Shown here piece by piece: positions 1 to 6,483 of a stretch of DNA of 7,716 nt (positions within the stretch are counted from its first letter, which is position 1; each line of letters begins with the position of its first letter). The position numbers and the translations under genes were made by a program. A model generated the notes under the pieces. That model saw only the letters and a list, made by a program, of their open reading frames with translations, searched no databases and was not told where the DNA came from. This stretch comes from Geofilum sp964396555 (GTDB taxonomy: Bacteria > Bacteroidota > Bacteroidia > Bacteroidales > Marinilabiliaceae). The DNA is taken from NCBI GenBank assembly GCA_964396555.1, contig CAYNFX010000086.1, positions 1-7,716 on the forward strand. The letters are read 5' to 3'.

Positions 1-146
1 CGGGCATCAATATACTGTTTGTATTCGGGAGTCCGGGCTCTGAGAAAGCTCTCAACCGGCTGCAGCACTCTGCAATCGGGCATCCCCTCGCTGCCAAAAG
101 TATCCTGGCATGAAATCGCTTCTGAAGAAAGTATATAGACTGCCAT
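1..146 (-). CDS. Beta-ketoacyl synthase-like protein KS4, N-terminus only
   Basis: Only the first 48 codons are in the window; the rest lies beyond base 1. The start is the ATG at 146..144, 3 nt after the KS3 stop, so the two are translationally close. The peptide begins MAVYILSSEAISCQDTFGS and later has PEYKQYIDA. This resembles the N-terminus of the ApeC-like ketosynthases/chain-length factors of Bacteroidota aryl-polyene clusters as I remember them, in which a short beta strand and a 'cis/Q.TF' element are followed by a '..Y..YI' segment leading into the first helix. No catalytic residue lies in the visible part, so whether it is an active KS or a chain-length factor cannot be decided. No Shine-Dalgarno sequence is evident upstream; in this phylum that is common. 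Confidence 0.7.
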   Translation of the reverse strand, partial: MAVYILSSEAISCQDTFGSEGMPDCRVLQPVESFLRARTPEYKQYIDA

Positions 147-149
147 AGC

Positions 150-1364
150 TTATCTTGAAAAAACAAGGGTTGAATTATTACCTCCAAAACCGAAGGAATT
201 GGACAACACACTCTTCACAGGCCTGCTTATCAATTCAGTAACCGGAGCCACACCAAATTCGGCAATTGGCTCACTGAAATTCAGGTTGGGAAATATCAGT
301 CCATGCTCGATTGAAAGTATTGAAATTACTGCCTCAACACCAGCTGCAGCACCGAGAGTGTGGCCTGTAAATGCTTTTGTTGAACTAAAGGGAGGCAGCT
401 TTTCTCCAAAAACCCGCTTTAGGGCCAGACCTTCAGACAGGTCATTGTTGGACGTACCAGTACCGTGGACGTTGATATAATCAATTTCTTCGGGATTAAG
501 TCCGCTCATTTCAAGGGCCTTGCTCATAGAAATAAAGGCTCCTTCGCCATCCGGCGAGGAAGCCGTCTGGTGATAAGCATCATTAGCATTGGCATAACCG
601 GCAAGGGTGCAATAACTCTTTGCTCCTCTTTGTTTCACCAAACTCTCCTTTTCTAAAACAATAAAACCGGCGCCCTCACCAAGGTTGAGTCCTCTGCGGT
701 TTTGGTCAAAGGGACAGCACCATTCTCTGTCAAGGATCATAAGAGCGTTGAAACCGTTGAGGGTAAAGCGTGACAAGGGGTCAACACCTCCCACAAGCAC
801 TGCATCAAGATAGCCGTGGTGTATCAGCCTTGCTGCGTGCATCATTGCATTGGCTGCTGAGGAGCAGGCGGTTGACAGAGTGCTGAGGTAAGCATCTATT
901 CCAAGATACTTGGCAATCTTATCAGTTGAATCACCGGAAGGGTGGGTTTGTACAAAGCCTGATGCAAAATCTCTAGTGCGATAGCTGTTTTCACTCTTGT
1001 CCATACCTCCCACCGTAGTGGCTGAAATAATTCCGATACGATGTCCACCTAAGTCACCGGGCTTAAAACCTGCATCAAGCAGAGCCTCCAGACCTGCACT
1101 AAGGGCCAGCAGGGATGTACGTGTATGCCCGATCCTGTCCTTTTCACTGATGGCCAGCAGGTCACACAGTTGCTCATTACTCAGCTTTACCTCGCCAAGC
1201 ATAAACTCGTCCCTGTGCCTGGTTTGCAGCATACGCGCATGACCAATCCCGGTCCTGCCGCTGCGCAAAGACTCAAGGCACTCCTGCACATTGCTGCCAA
1301 TCGCCGAGATAAGCCCAATACCGCTTATAAGGATCTTTTCACTATTAGCTCCCTGCATCCTCAT
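150..1364 (-). CDS. 3-oxoacyl-ACP synthase KS3 (FabF-like), complete
   Basis: A 404-residue condensing enzyme of normal FabF length, predicted to be cytosolic. The N-terminus ILISGIGLISAIGSN (11-25) is the usual KS opening. The Cys-His-His triad is intact: Cys167 in STACSSA, His300 in NVHGTGTSNND, and His335 in TKAFTGHTLGAAAG. The C-terminal SNSFGFGGNNSTL (388-400) is the standard glycine-rich end. It should carry out decarboxylative Claisen condensation of malonyl-ACP with an ACP-bound chain. ATG at 1364 is preferred over ATG 1358 because an AGGAAG sits 9 nt upstream. It lies 6 nt after ACP2, its likely carrier partner, and 3 nt before KS4, with which it could form a heterodimer. It shares distinctive segments with KS2 (SRF...GF..M, PFD..R.GLNLGE), which suggests the two are paralogues. 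Confidence 0.93.
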   Translation of the reverse strand: MRMQGANSEKILISGIGLISAIGSNVQECLESLRSGRTGIGHARMLQTRHRDEFMLGEVKLSNEQLCDLLAISEKDRIGHTRTSLLALSAGLEALLDAGFKPGDLGGHRIGIISATTVGGMDKSENSYRTRDFASGFVQTHPSGDSTDKIAKYLGIDAYLSTLSTACSSAANAMMHAARLIHHGYLDAVLVGGVDPLSRFTLNGFNALMILDREWCCPFDQNRRGLNLGEGAGFIVLEKESLVKQRGAKSYCTLAGYANANDAYHQTASSPDGEGAFISMSKALEMSGLNPEEIDYINVHGTGTSNNDLSEGLALKRVFGEKLPPFSSTKAFTGHTLGAAAGVEAVISILSIEHGLIFPNLNFSEPIAEFGVAPVTELISRPVKSVLSNSFGFGGNNSTLVFSR

Positions 1365-1370
1365 TACACT

Positions 1371-1622
1371 TTACTTCCTGTTCTTTTCGATAAACACTGC
1401 AAGGCTATCTATCGACTGCATTGCATCCTTACCATCGGCAGGATTGCTTATCTTAATTCCGTACTCCTTCTCAAGCAGCACAATAATCTCCAAAGCATCA
1501 ATAGAATCCAACCCCAGTCCATCACCAAATAAAGGTGCAGATGAATCAATATCTGCTGGTGTTATATCTTCAAGATTAAGTTGGTCAATCAACTCCCCCT
1601 TCAGCTTTTCACGTAAATCCAT
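1371..1622 (-). CDS. Acyl carrier protein ACP2
   Basis: An 83-residue acyl carrier protein. The phosphopantetheine attachment site is Ser40 in GDGLGLDSIDALE, with the acidic helix II (IDALEIIVLLEKEYG) that KS enzymes recognise. The open frame extends to a TTG at 1643, but that codon directly follows the stop of the upstream gene. The ATG at 1622 gives MDLREKLK, the usual ACP beginning, with a 21-nt gap, so I chose it. It sits between the half-KS and KS3. Its LFGDGLGLDSID core resembles the second ACP of Bacteroidota polyene clusters as I remember them and differs from ACP1 (DDLGIESLDFVD). The two carriers therefore probably have separate roles, for example starter loading versus elongation; which does which is not shown by sequence. 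Confidence 0.92.
   Translation of the reverse strand: MDLREKLKGELIDQLNLEDITPADIDSSAPLFGDGLGLDSIDALEIIVLLEKEYGIKISNPADGKDAMQSIDSLAVFIEKNRK
1374..1379 (-). promoter_or_regulatory. Ribosome binding site for KS3
   Basis: On the minus strand AGGAAG lies 9 nt before the ATG at 1364 and overlaps the last codons of ACP2. It supports the 1364 start over the in-frame ATG at 1358 and indicates tight coupling of ACP2 and KS3 translation. Shine-Dalgarno use is weak in Bacteroidota, so this is moderate evidence. Confidence 0.45.
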
Positions 1623-1643
1623 ATCAATATCTTTTGTGTTCAA

Positions 1644-2195
1644 TTAATTATTCTTTATCAGATAGAGGTCGGCAATGTAGTTGCCACTCTCGTCGTAATC
1701 CACAAAGCCGCTGATACAAAACTTAGTCTTGCCCTCAGCCATTAATATCCTTATATAATCTTCATGCTCCCTGCTTTCAGGATCGTTCTGCACAAGCATC
1801 AGCTCTTCACCCCTGAAGCACTGACGAATAGCAATCTCCCCGGTTACAATATTGGCAAGGGTATAGACAAAAAGTGCAGGACTTGGAACATTGTTCATAG
1901 TACGGCTGTACTCTATGTCACCATGCAGGGAGGAAGCCCTGCATGCAAGCACCAAGGCCTTTTGATGGGGCTCGGCAGCCTTCACCTCACCAAGATCTTT
2001 AAGCAGGAACTCTGCAGCCAGAAAGCCCAGTTTACACATATCCGACATCTTGTAAAACTTGGGATATTCGGCCCCGCTCTCCTTATATAGTATTTTGGCA
2101 AAGGCTGGAAAGTCTTCACCCGGTAGGGAAAAAATCTCCTTACCGTCACATAGTACAGTATTGTCCTTTATCCTTATATGTCTGACAGTTTCCAA
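1644..2195 (-). CDS. Half-length ketosynthase-like protein, catalytically empty
   Basis: A 183-residue protein that matches only the N-terminal half of the thiolase fold. The segment SPALFVYTLANIVTGEIAIRQ (105-125, one residue omitted here would still be recognisable) corresponds to the KS region just before the active-site cysteine. GKTKFCISGFVDYD (155-168) corresponds to the strand ending the N-terminal domain (the 'GGVD' region). Where TACSS would lie it has ELMLVQNDPESRE, without cysteine, and there is no C-terminal half carrying the two histidines. Its length and position suggest an intact small gene of the kind annotated as '3-oxoacyl-ACP synthase' in Bacteroidota polyene clusters, not a recent wreck. 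The only suitable start is TTG at 2195, 1 nt after the KS2 stop, so translation is probably coupled. Role unknown; a scaffold or KS partner is an inference. Confidence 0.75.
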   Translation of the reverse strand: METVRHIRIKDNTVLCDGKEIFSLPGEDFPAFAKILYKESGAEYPKFYKMSDMCKLGFLAAEFLLKDLGEVKAAEPHQKALVLACRASSLHGDIEYSRTMNNVPSPALFVYTLANIVTGEIAIRQCFRGEELMLVQNDPESREHEDYIRILMAEGKTKFCISGFVDYDESGNYIADLYLIKNN

Positions 2196-2196
2196 T

Positions 2197-3468
2197 TCAA
2201 ACGTTTTTTCTTATCAATACGGCTGCATTGCTTCCGCCAAAGCCGGAAGCAAGTTTTAGCAGTGAATTTATCTCGTATTTGAAATTATCCTTTGTAACAT
2301 TAATCTGTTCACTAACCCCATATTCCTCAAAGCCCCTTGTACCAATAGCTATACCGGCCTTCATGGACTCAATGCTAATAATGGCTTCGAGCAATCCGGC
2401 AGCTCCGAGGGTATGTCCGAAATAGCCTTTTAGGCTGTTGACCGGTACGTCGTTTAGTGTAGACCTGCTAATTGCTATTGACTCCATATTGTCATTATAG
2501 GCAGTTGCAGTGCCATGAGCAGAAATAAGATCAGGTCTTTCACCCTCAAGGGCATCGTGTATTGCAAGAAACAAACCCTCGCCTGTTCGGGAAGGACCTG
2601 AGATATGGTTTGCGTCATTATGCATTGCCCCACGGACCAGTTCGATATCTCCCTCTTTTGGCTCACCTGCTTCAATAAAGATCGAAGCTGCTGCCTCTCC
2701 AAGGTTTAATCCGTCACGCCTTGCATCAAAGGGCATACAGCCACTTGCGCTAAGCGACATAAAGGACTGAAACCCGGAAACTATAAAACGGGAGATAGCA
2801 TCTGCACCAAGTATTACAGCCCTGCGATACAATCCGGCATTAATCATCCTGGTAGCAACCACCATTGCAGACAGTCCTGAGATACAAGCATTTGAAATTA
2901 CTAACGGCTTTGTTGTAAAGCCAAAGTGATCGGCAAACATCTGAGCAGTATGCCAAAGATGCAACCTGTCAGGGTATTGAGATCCGTCCTTATCTGTAAA
3001 AGATGTTGCGTTTGCACCTTTTTCTGTAGCAACTTGATTATCAAGACACTCAGACACGCCTTTCACCGTACTGGACTGCGTCTTAACACAGGTGGCAGTT
3101 TGATCCCCCTCAGTCTGACCTGGTTTTTCAGGCGAAGCCAAAAGTTCAATATTCCCTTTTGTAGTTGACAGAATAAAGAATGTATCGGGAGATGCAATAT
3201 CTATGTCCTTATCTCGAAGCAGGTACCTAAGGCTAAGCAGACCCAGTTTCTCGAATCGGGTATAACCCTTGTCTTCACCAACTACAGAAGCAAAAGCACT
3301 ATTGAGGCTAATGTCATCTATCAGCGCCAAATGCAGCGGCTGTGGAGACAAATCCTTTCTATCCCTGAGTTTTACCCCACTGTTGCCTGCCAGTACATTG
3401 CTGAAGTTGTCCTCAGTACTGAAGCCCAGTGGCGATACTATATTCGTTGCCTTAACTAAAACCGACAT
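2197..3468 (-). CDS. 3-oxoacyl-ACP synthase KS2 (FabF-like) with polar insertion
   Basis: A 423-residue condensing enzyme. Its triad is present: Cys195 in SNACISGLSA, His318 in SAHGTATAYND, and His352 in GYFGHTLGAAG. The C-terminal LASGFGGSNAAVLI (406-419) closes the fold. The sequence around Cys is ISNACISG, not TACSS. Residues about 112 to 165, between ILSTTKGNIELL and the YPDRLHLW segment, are a Ser/Thr/Gln/Asp/Lys-rich stretch that FabF proteins lack, yet the total length stays near normal because the N-terminal part is short. It starts at the ATG at 3468, 18 nt after the thioesterase stop, with only a weak AGAAGC upstream. It is a likely KS partner with the half-KS that follows 1 nt later. 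Chain-elongating activity is inferred from the intact triad. Its exact step in the pathway is unknown. Confidence 0.88.
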   Translation of the reverse strand: MSVLVKATNIVSPLGFSTEDNFSNVLAGNSGVKLRDRKDLSPQPLHLALIDDISLNSAFASVVGEDKGYTRFEKLGLLSLRYLLRDKDIDIASPDTFFILSTTKGNIELLASPEKPGQTEGDQTATCVKTQSSTVKGVSECLDNQVATEKGANATSFTDKDGSQYPDRLHLWHTAQMFADHFGFTTKPLVISNACISGLSAMVVATRMINAGLYRRAVILGADAISRFIVSGFQSFMSLSASGCMPFDARRDGLNLGEAAASIFIEAGEPKEGDIELVRGAMHNDANHISGPSRTGEGLFLAIHDALEGERPDLISAHGTATAYNDNMESIAISRSTLNDVPVNSLKGYFGHTLGAAGLLEAIISIESMKAGIAIGTRGFEEYGVSEQINVTKDNFKYEINSLLKLASGFGGSNAAVLIRKNV

Positions 3469-3486
3469 TGCTCTGCTTCTTATACT

Positions 3487-3912
3487 CTATATCAATCCGT
3501 TCGTTTTCTTCCACTCCTGATAAAATTGAGGATTTGCAAGCTCCATGCGTCCTTCAAGGTCAGTAAAGACCTGTACTGTACGAGCCTTTGCAAGCAGTTC
3601 CCCATCCGACGCCCTGCTAATCTTGTAATCAAAAACTAGCTTTGCCGCATCTGTATTGACATAGGTAGTCTCAACAACCAAGATATCACCAAAAACCGCC
3701 GGCTTAAGATAATTAAGTTCCATCTTCACAATGGGAGTAAGATAGCCGTTAGCGTATATCTCATGGTAGCCGGCTCCATGTTCCCTTCCGAAGGCTTCAC
3801 GACCATCTTCCAGAAACTTAACATAGTTGCCATGCCATACCACTGCCATTGAGTCTACTTCGCTGAAGCGAACCCTAACCTCTATGCGATTAACCAGTTT
3901 TTTATCTCCCAC
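3487..3912 (-). CDS. Acyl-CoA/acyl-ACP thioesterase, YbgC/4HBT hotdog family
   Basis: A 141-residue single hotdog domain. Near the N-terminus, VRFSEVDSMAVVWHGNYVKF (13-32) is the 4-hydroxybenzoyl-CoA thioesterase signature, with Asp20 at the catalytic-acid position and His27 in the WHGNY element that precedes the long helix (FLEDGREAFGRE). The hydrolysed thioester is probably an acyl- or aroyl-ACP of the polyene pathway, giving release or proofreading; the substrate cannot be read from sequence. The frame stays open to a TTG at 3948 that would overlap the dehydratase by 17 nt. I prefer the GTG at 3912 because AGAAGGAG sits 7 nt upstream and the remaining N-terminus matches family length. The gap to the dehydratase is 19 nt. 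Its neighbour is also a hotdog protein, but the two sequences are clearly different subfamilies. Confidence 0.88.
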   Translation of the reverse strand: MGDKKLVNRIEVRVRFSEVDSMAVVWHGNYVKFLEDGREAFGREHGAGYHEIYANGYLTPIVKMELNYLKPAVFGDILVVETTYVNTDAAKLVFDYKISRASDGELLAKARTVQVFTDLEGRMELANPQFYQEWKKTNGLI

Positions 3913-3919
3913 TTTACTT

Positions 3920-3927
3920 CTCCTTCT
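3920..3927 (-). promoter_or_regulatory. Ribosome binding site fixing a GTG start for the thioesterase
   Basis: AGAAGGAG on the minus strand, 7 nt from the GTG at 3912. It is the best Shine-Dalgarno match I see in the window and is the reason for shortening the gene by 12 residues relative to the longest open frame, which would start with TTG inside the dehydratase gene. Confidence 0.6.
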
Positions 3928-3931
3928 GATA

Positions 3932-4357
3932 TTATACTTGATCTTCAAGGAAAATTCTCATTTCACATTCGGCAACTACCCTGCCTTCAAGCTTAACGAC
4001 ACCCCTGACCATATCAACATTCAGAACCTTGCCAATCAACTCCACGGTCGTGATAATCTCTGAGCCCACCGTTGGTCGTTCCCTGACCTTCAGTCCGCGA
4101 ATGCTCCCTATAAAGCCCCTCTTGACAGGTGTTCCATCCCTATGAGCCGTCAGACCACTCATAGCAGCCGCGCTCTGGGCTATATTTTCAACCAGTCCTT
4201 CCTCCGAGAACTGTCCTTCGCTGCAAAATAGGTTGTCTGTTGTAATCTGTAGCGCGGTCGTTACAGTACCTTCATCAGCAGCGATAACTCTCTCCACCAT
4301 TATCATGGGTTCCCGCTGAGGTATCAGTTTTTTTATGTCAATTTGCAAAAATTCCAT
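3932..4357 (-). CDS. 3-hydroxyacyl-ACP dehydratase-like hotdog protein (FabZ/ApeP-like)
   Basis: A 141-residue hotdog protein. The N-terminal IKKLIPQREPMIMVERV (8-24) parallels the FabZ 'LLPHRYPFLLVDRV' opening. The segment LFCSEGQFSEEGLVENIAQS (43-62) parallels the FabZ central helix, with Glu57 at the position of the catalytic acid and the conserved AQ. The usual catalytic His of the 'GHFPG' element is absent, and the only histidine in the protein is His72, after the helix. I remember the same 'FC..G.F.E.GLVENIAQ' pattern in other Bacteroidota proteins, so this is a subfamily trait. The likely role is dehydration of 3-hydroxyacyl-ACP to the trans-2-enoyl form at each polyene cycle. Starts at the ATG at 4357; only a weak GGA lies just upstream. 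It follows the 87-nt gap with the hairpin. Confidence 0.83.
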   Translation of the reverse strand: MEFLQIDIKKLIPQREPMIMVERVIAADEGTVTTALQITTDNLFCSEGQFSEEGLVENIAQSAAAMSGLTAHRDGTPVKRGFIGSIRGLKVRERPTVGSEIITTVELIGKVLNVDMVRGVVKLEGRVVAECEMRIFLEDQV

Positions 4358-4391
4358 TTCCTATCCGTAAAAACCAAACCCTGAACCTGGC

Positions 4392-4415
4392 ATTTACCGG
4401 CTTCGGCCAGTAAAT
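4392..4415 (-). other. Intercistronic RNA hairpin upstream of the dehydratase
   Basis: A 10-bp inverted repeat with a 4-nt loop, in the middle of the only gap above 40 nt. On the plus strand, arms 4392-4401 and 4406-4415 pair with one C/A mismatch at 4398/4409. In the minus-strand RNA that position becomes a G-U wobble, so the stem is complete, with loop CGAA. It begins 29 nt after the methyltransferase stop codon and ends 34 nt before the dehydratase ATG. No U-run follows directly; the nearest T stretch (five Ts) is about 20 nt further on. It therefore fits an mRNA processing, stability or partial-attenuation element better than an intrinsic terminator. Confidence 0.5.
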
Positions 4416-4444
4416 CAACAATCTAATTGTATTGTAACGTCTGC

Positions 4445-5524
4445 TTATTTACTCTTAACCTTACATTTAAACAAGGTGTGACTTACACCAATATCATTGG
4501 TATCTTCAGCTACATAAAGTCCAGCCTTTTCAATCAGCTTAAGCATATCCTCAGAGTGATACATCTGGCTGCAACCATTAGCAATATTTGTGAAATACAA
4601 AGAGGTCGCATGCAGGCTATATGTAGAAGCTTCAAACTTCTGTCTGTCCCAGTAAGTCTCCATAATATACAAAGAGCCATCTGTACCTTCAAGAGATGCC
4701 TTGGCACGAAGCAGAAGCTGTAGTATATCTTCCTGAGAAAAACAGTCGAGAAACTGGCTCATCCAGATTACATCAGGACCTTTTGGGAAGGGTTTGCTGT
4801 GATCGAGCAGGTTGATAGCAACTCCTGAGATCCGGTCATCAAAACCAGCAGCACGGGCATTAGCAAACGCCTTCTCAAGCTGACCTGGGTGATCAAGTAT
4901 AGTAACGTTAATTTCAGGGTTAAACCTACAGCAGATCATTGCAAATTTTCCGGTATTTCCACCTACGTCCAAAACTCTTTTAACCCCATTGCCAAGTACC
5001 TTTGGCATAATTTCTGGAAAAGCATAATCTGAGTAAAAGTGGTCAAAAGCAAACCAGCTTTTTTGTACATGACCGGGAAGTTGAGAAAGACCTTCGTAGA
5101 CAGTTTCCCATTCACCAAACACCTTAAGTCCTGTAGGCTTTCCGGTCTTAATAGAATCAGTGAGACTAAACATACCAAGATAGTTGACATCATGTACAAA
5201 GTCCATGTTGACTATTGTAAGCTCATCACTAAGTATATACCATCCGGTCTTAGTAAGAATATACTTATCGTCCTCTACCCTGACCATCTCAAGGCTCAAA
5301 CCGGCTTCGAGCAGGACCTTGACCCCATAGACCGAAAGATTCAGCTGTGAAGCTATATCTTCCTTAGTAATACCTTCCTTGCGACGGCTTTTTATAAGTT
5401 CAAGTATCCCCAGGTCGCGCAGCGCCTTTGCAGCTTGAAACATAATTGGCCCAAAGACTATCTTCTGGGCATCATACTTGGCCTGTAAGGCTGATTTCTC
5501 GTCTGAACCGTAATTTTGCTTCAT
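4445..5524 (-). CDS. SAM-dependent O-methyltransferase-like protein (plant OMT/Dimerisation2 type)
   Basis: A 359-residue two-domain protein. Residues about 20 to 100 form a winged-helix dimerisation domain: helix GPIMFQAAKALRDLGILELI, then ITKEDIASQLNLSVYGVKVLLEAG, then YILTKTGWYILS. Residues about 150 to 359 are the class I SAM fold: motif I VLDVGGNTGKFA (184-195), an Asp in VTILDHPGQ (D211) for SAM ribose, and the post-motif PDVIWMSQFLDCFSQEDI (250-267). Plant-type enzymes carry the catalytic His right after the leucine in the last motif; here Asp260 takes that place. It probably methylates an aryl hydroxyl or ring carbon of the polyene head group; the site is inferred. Starts at the ATG at 5524 (37 nt after the acyltransferase stop). 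An 87-nt gap with a hairpin follows it. Confidence 0.85.
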   Translation of the reverse strand: MKQNYGSDEKSALQAKYDAQKIVFGPIMFQAAKALRDLGILELIKSRRKEGITKEDIASQLNLSVYGVKVLLEAGLSLEMVRVEDDKYILTKTGWYILSDELTIVNMDFVHDVNYLGMFSLTDSIKTGKPTGLKVFGEWETVYEGLSQLPGHVQKSWFAFDHFYSDYAFPEIMPKVLGNGVKRVLDVGGNTGKFAMICCRFNPEINVTILDHPGQLEKAFANARAAGFDDRISGVAINLLDHSKPFPKGPDVIWMSQFLDCFSQEDILQLLLRAKASLEGTDGSLYIMETYWDRQKFEASTYSLHATSLYFTNIANGCSQMYHSEDMLKLIEKAGLYVAEDTNDIGVSHTLFKCKVKSK

Positions 5525-5561
5525 GAGCTCTTATCCAATTAGGTAATAGATTTCATTTATA

Positions 5562-6470
5562 TCATTTGGCAAGTGCCTTCACTTCCTCCTCCCAGAATGG
5601 GAAATAATTGAACCATTGATGAGGATACTTGCCGAGAATATTCTCCAGACTTGCCACATATTTCTCAACCATTGCCCTCTGCTGTTCCGGTCTCTGCTTT
5701 ACCCTTGATGGATATGGAAAAATCTCCGGCGGTGTAGCATAAAAATGATAGTGCCGTCCCCCTTCCTTAAGTGTATAGACAAAGGAAACGGGTACTCCAA
5801 ACTTAGAGGCCATATACATAGGGCCTACTGGAAATTTTGCCATGGCACCCAAAAAACTCACTTCGACTACGTCATTGCCTTCTACGTAGCGGTCGCCGTG
5901 CATCACTACAAATTCATTCCGAGCCAGGGCTTCTTTGATCTTTATCAAATGTGAAAAATCATCTCGAATGGGGATGACTTCAAACTTACGCTCTATTCCG
6001 TATCTTCCTAATAAGTTCCTGATGTTTTGATGCTCGACGTCGAACATCAAAACATTCACCTTAGAGTCTATCCTGTCGAGCAGATTGCCGGCAAGCTCCC
6101 AGTTGCCCATATGCGCACCGATCAACATTCCACCTTTTCCTGCAGCAGCCATCTGGTGCAGATACTCTTCTCCTTCGTAGTTAAATCTGAATCCGGGATC
6201 CTTTTTTACCATAAAGGCGATCTTGTCGATCAGGATCTCACCAAGAAGTCTGTAATTCTTGAAGACAGCCCTGAATAACTTAAGGCCTTTAAACTTGTGA
6301 ATTCTGCGAAAATAAAACTCGATATTCCTGCTGCGAACAAAGAGAAAATAATATAGTGCTACAATACGCAAAAAAAAGTAACTGACACTAAGATTCGTCT
6401 TCCTGATCAACAGAATGAAAAAGCTATAGCCAAAGGTTCCGCCCCTTGATTTCCCGGACCAATTTGCCAT
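5562..6470 (-). CDS. LpxL/HtrB-family (LABLAT) acyltransferase
   Basis: A 302-residue membrane-associated acyltransferase close to normal LpxL length. A hydrophobic aromatic-rich stretch (about 28-45, VSYFFLRIVALYYFLF) is the likely inner-membrane anchor. The catalytic HX4E box is His120 to Glu125 in IGAHMGNWELAG. A second family block runs through VMHGDRYVEG (189-198) and FPVGPMYMASKFGVPV (213-228). The C-terminus has YPHQWFNYFPFW (282-293), as in related Bacteroidota proteins. Known of the family: it moves an acyl chain from ACP onto a lipid. In aryl-polyene clusters this fits transfer of the finished polyene acyl group to a membrane lipid, though starter acylation cannot be excluded. Starts at the ATG at 6470, 13 nt after ACP1. 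Confidence 0.9.
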   Translation of the reverse strand: MANWSGKSRGGTFGYSFFILLIRKTNLSVSYFFLRIVALYYFLFVRSRNIEFYFRRIHKFKGLKLFRAVFKNYRLLGEILIDKIAFMVKKDPGFRFNYEGEEYLHQMAAAGKGGMLIGAHMGNWELAGNLLDRIDSKVNVLMFDVEHQNIRNLLGRYGIERKFEVIPIRDDFSHLIKIKEALARNEFVVMHGDRYVEGNDVVEVSFLGAMAKFPVGPMYMASKFGVPVSFVYTLKEGGRHYHFYATPPEIFPYPSRVKQRPEQQRAMVEKYVASLENILGKYPHQWFNYFPFWEEEVKALAK

Positions 6471-6483
6471 ACCGGAGTTATTA

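Noticed and set aside
1125..1532. Plus-strand open frame of 135 codons
   Set aside because: It lies opposite KS3 and ACP2, shows no recognisable domain, and is a shadow of strongly supported genes.
3913..3948. TTG 3948 as the thioesterase start
   Set aside because: It overlaps the dehydratase gene and lacks a ribosome binding site; GTG 3912 has one at 7 nt and gives normal family length.
4392..4415. Hairpin as an intrinsic terminator splitting the operon
   Set aside because: No U-run directly follows the stem in the transcript, and the next genes belong to the same pathway.
5525..5561. Internal promoter before the methyltransferase
   Set aside because: The 37-nt AT-rich gap shows no convincing TAnnTTTG box with a matching upstream element on the minus strand.
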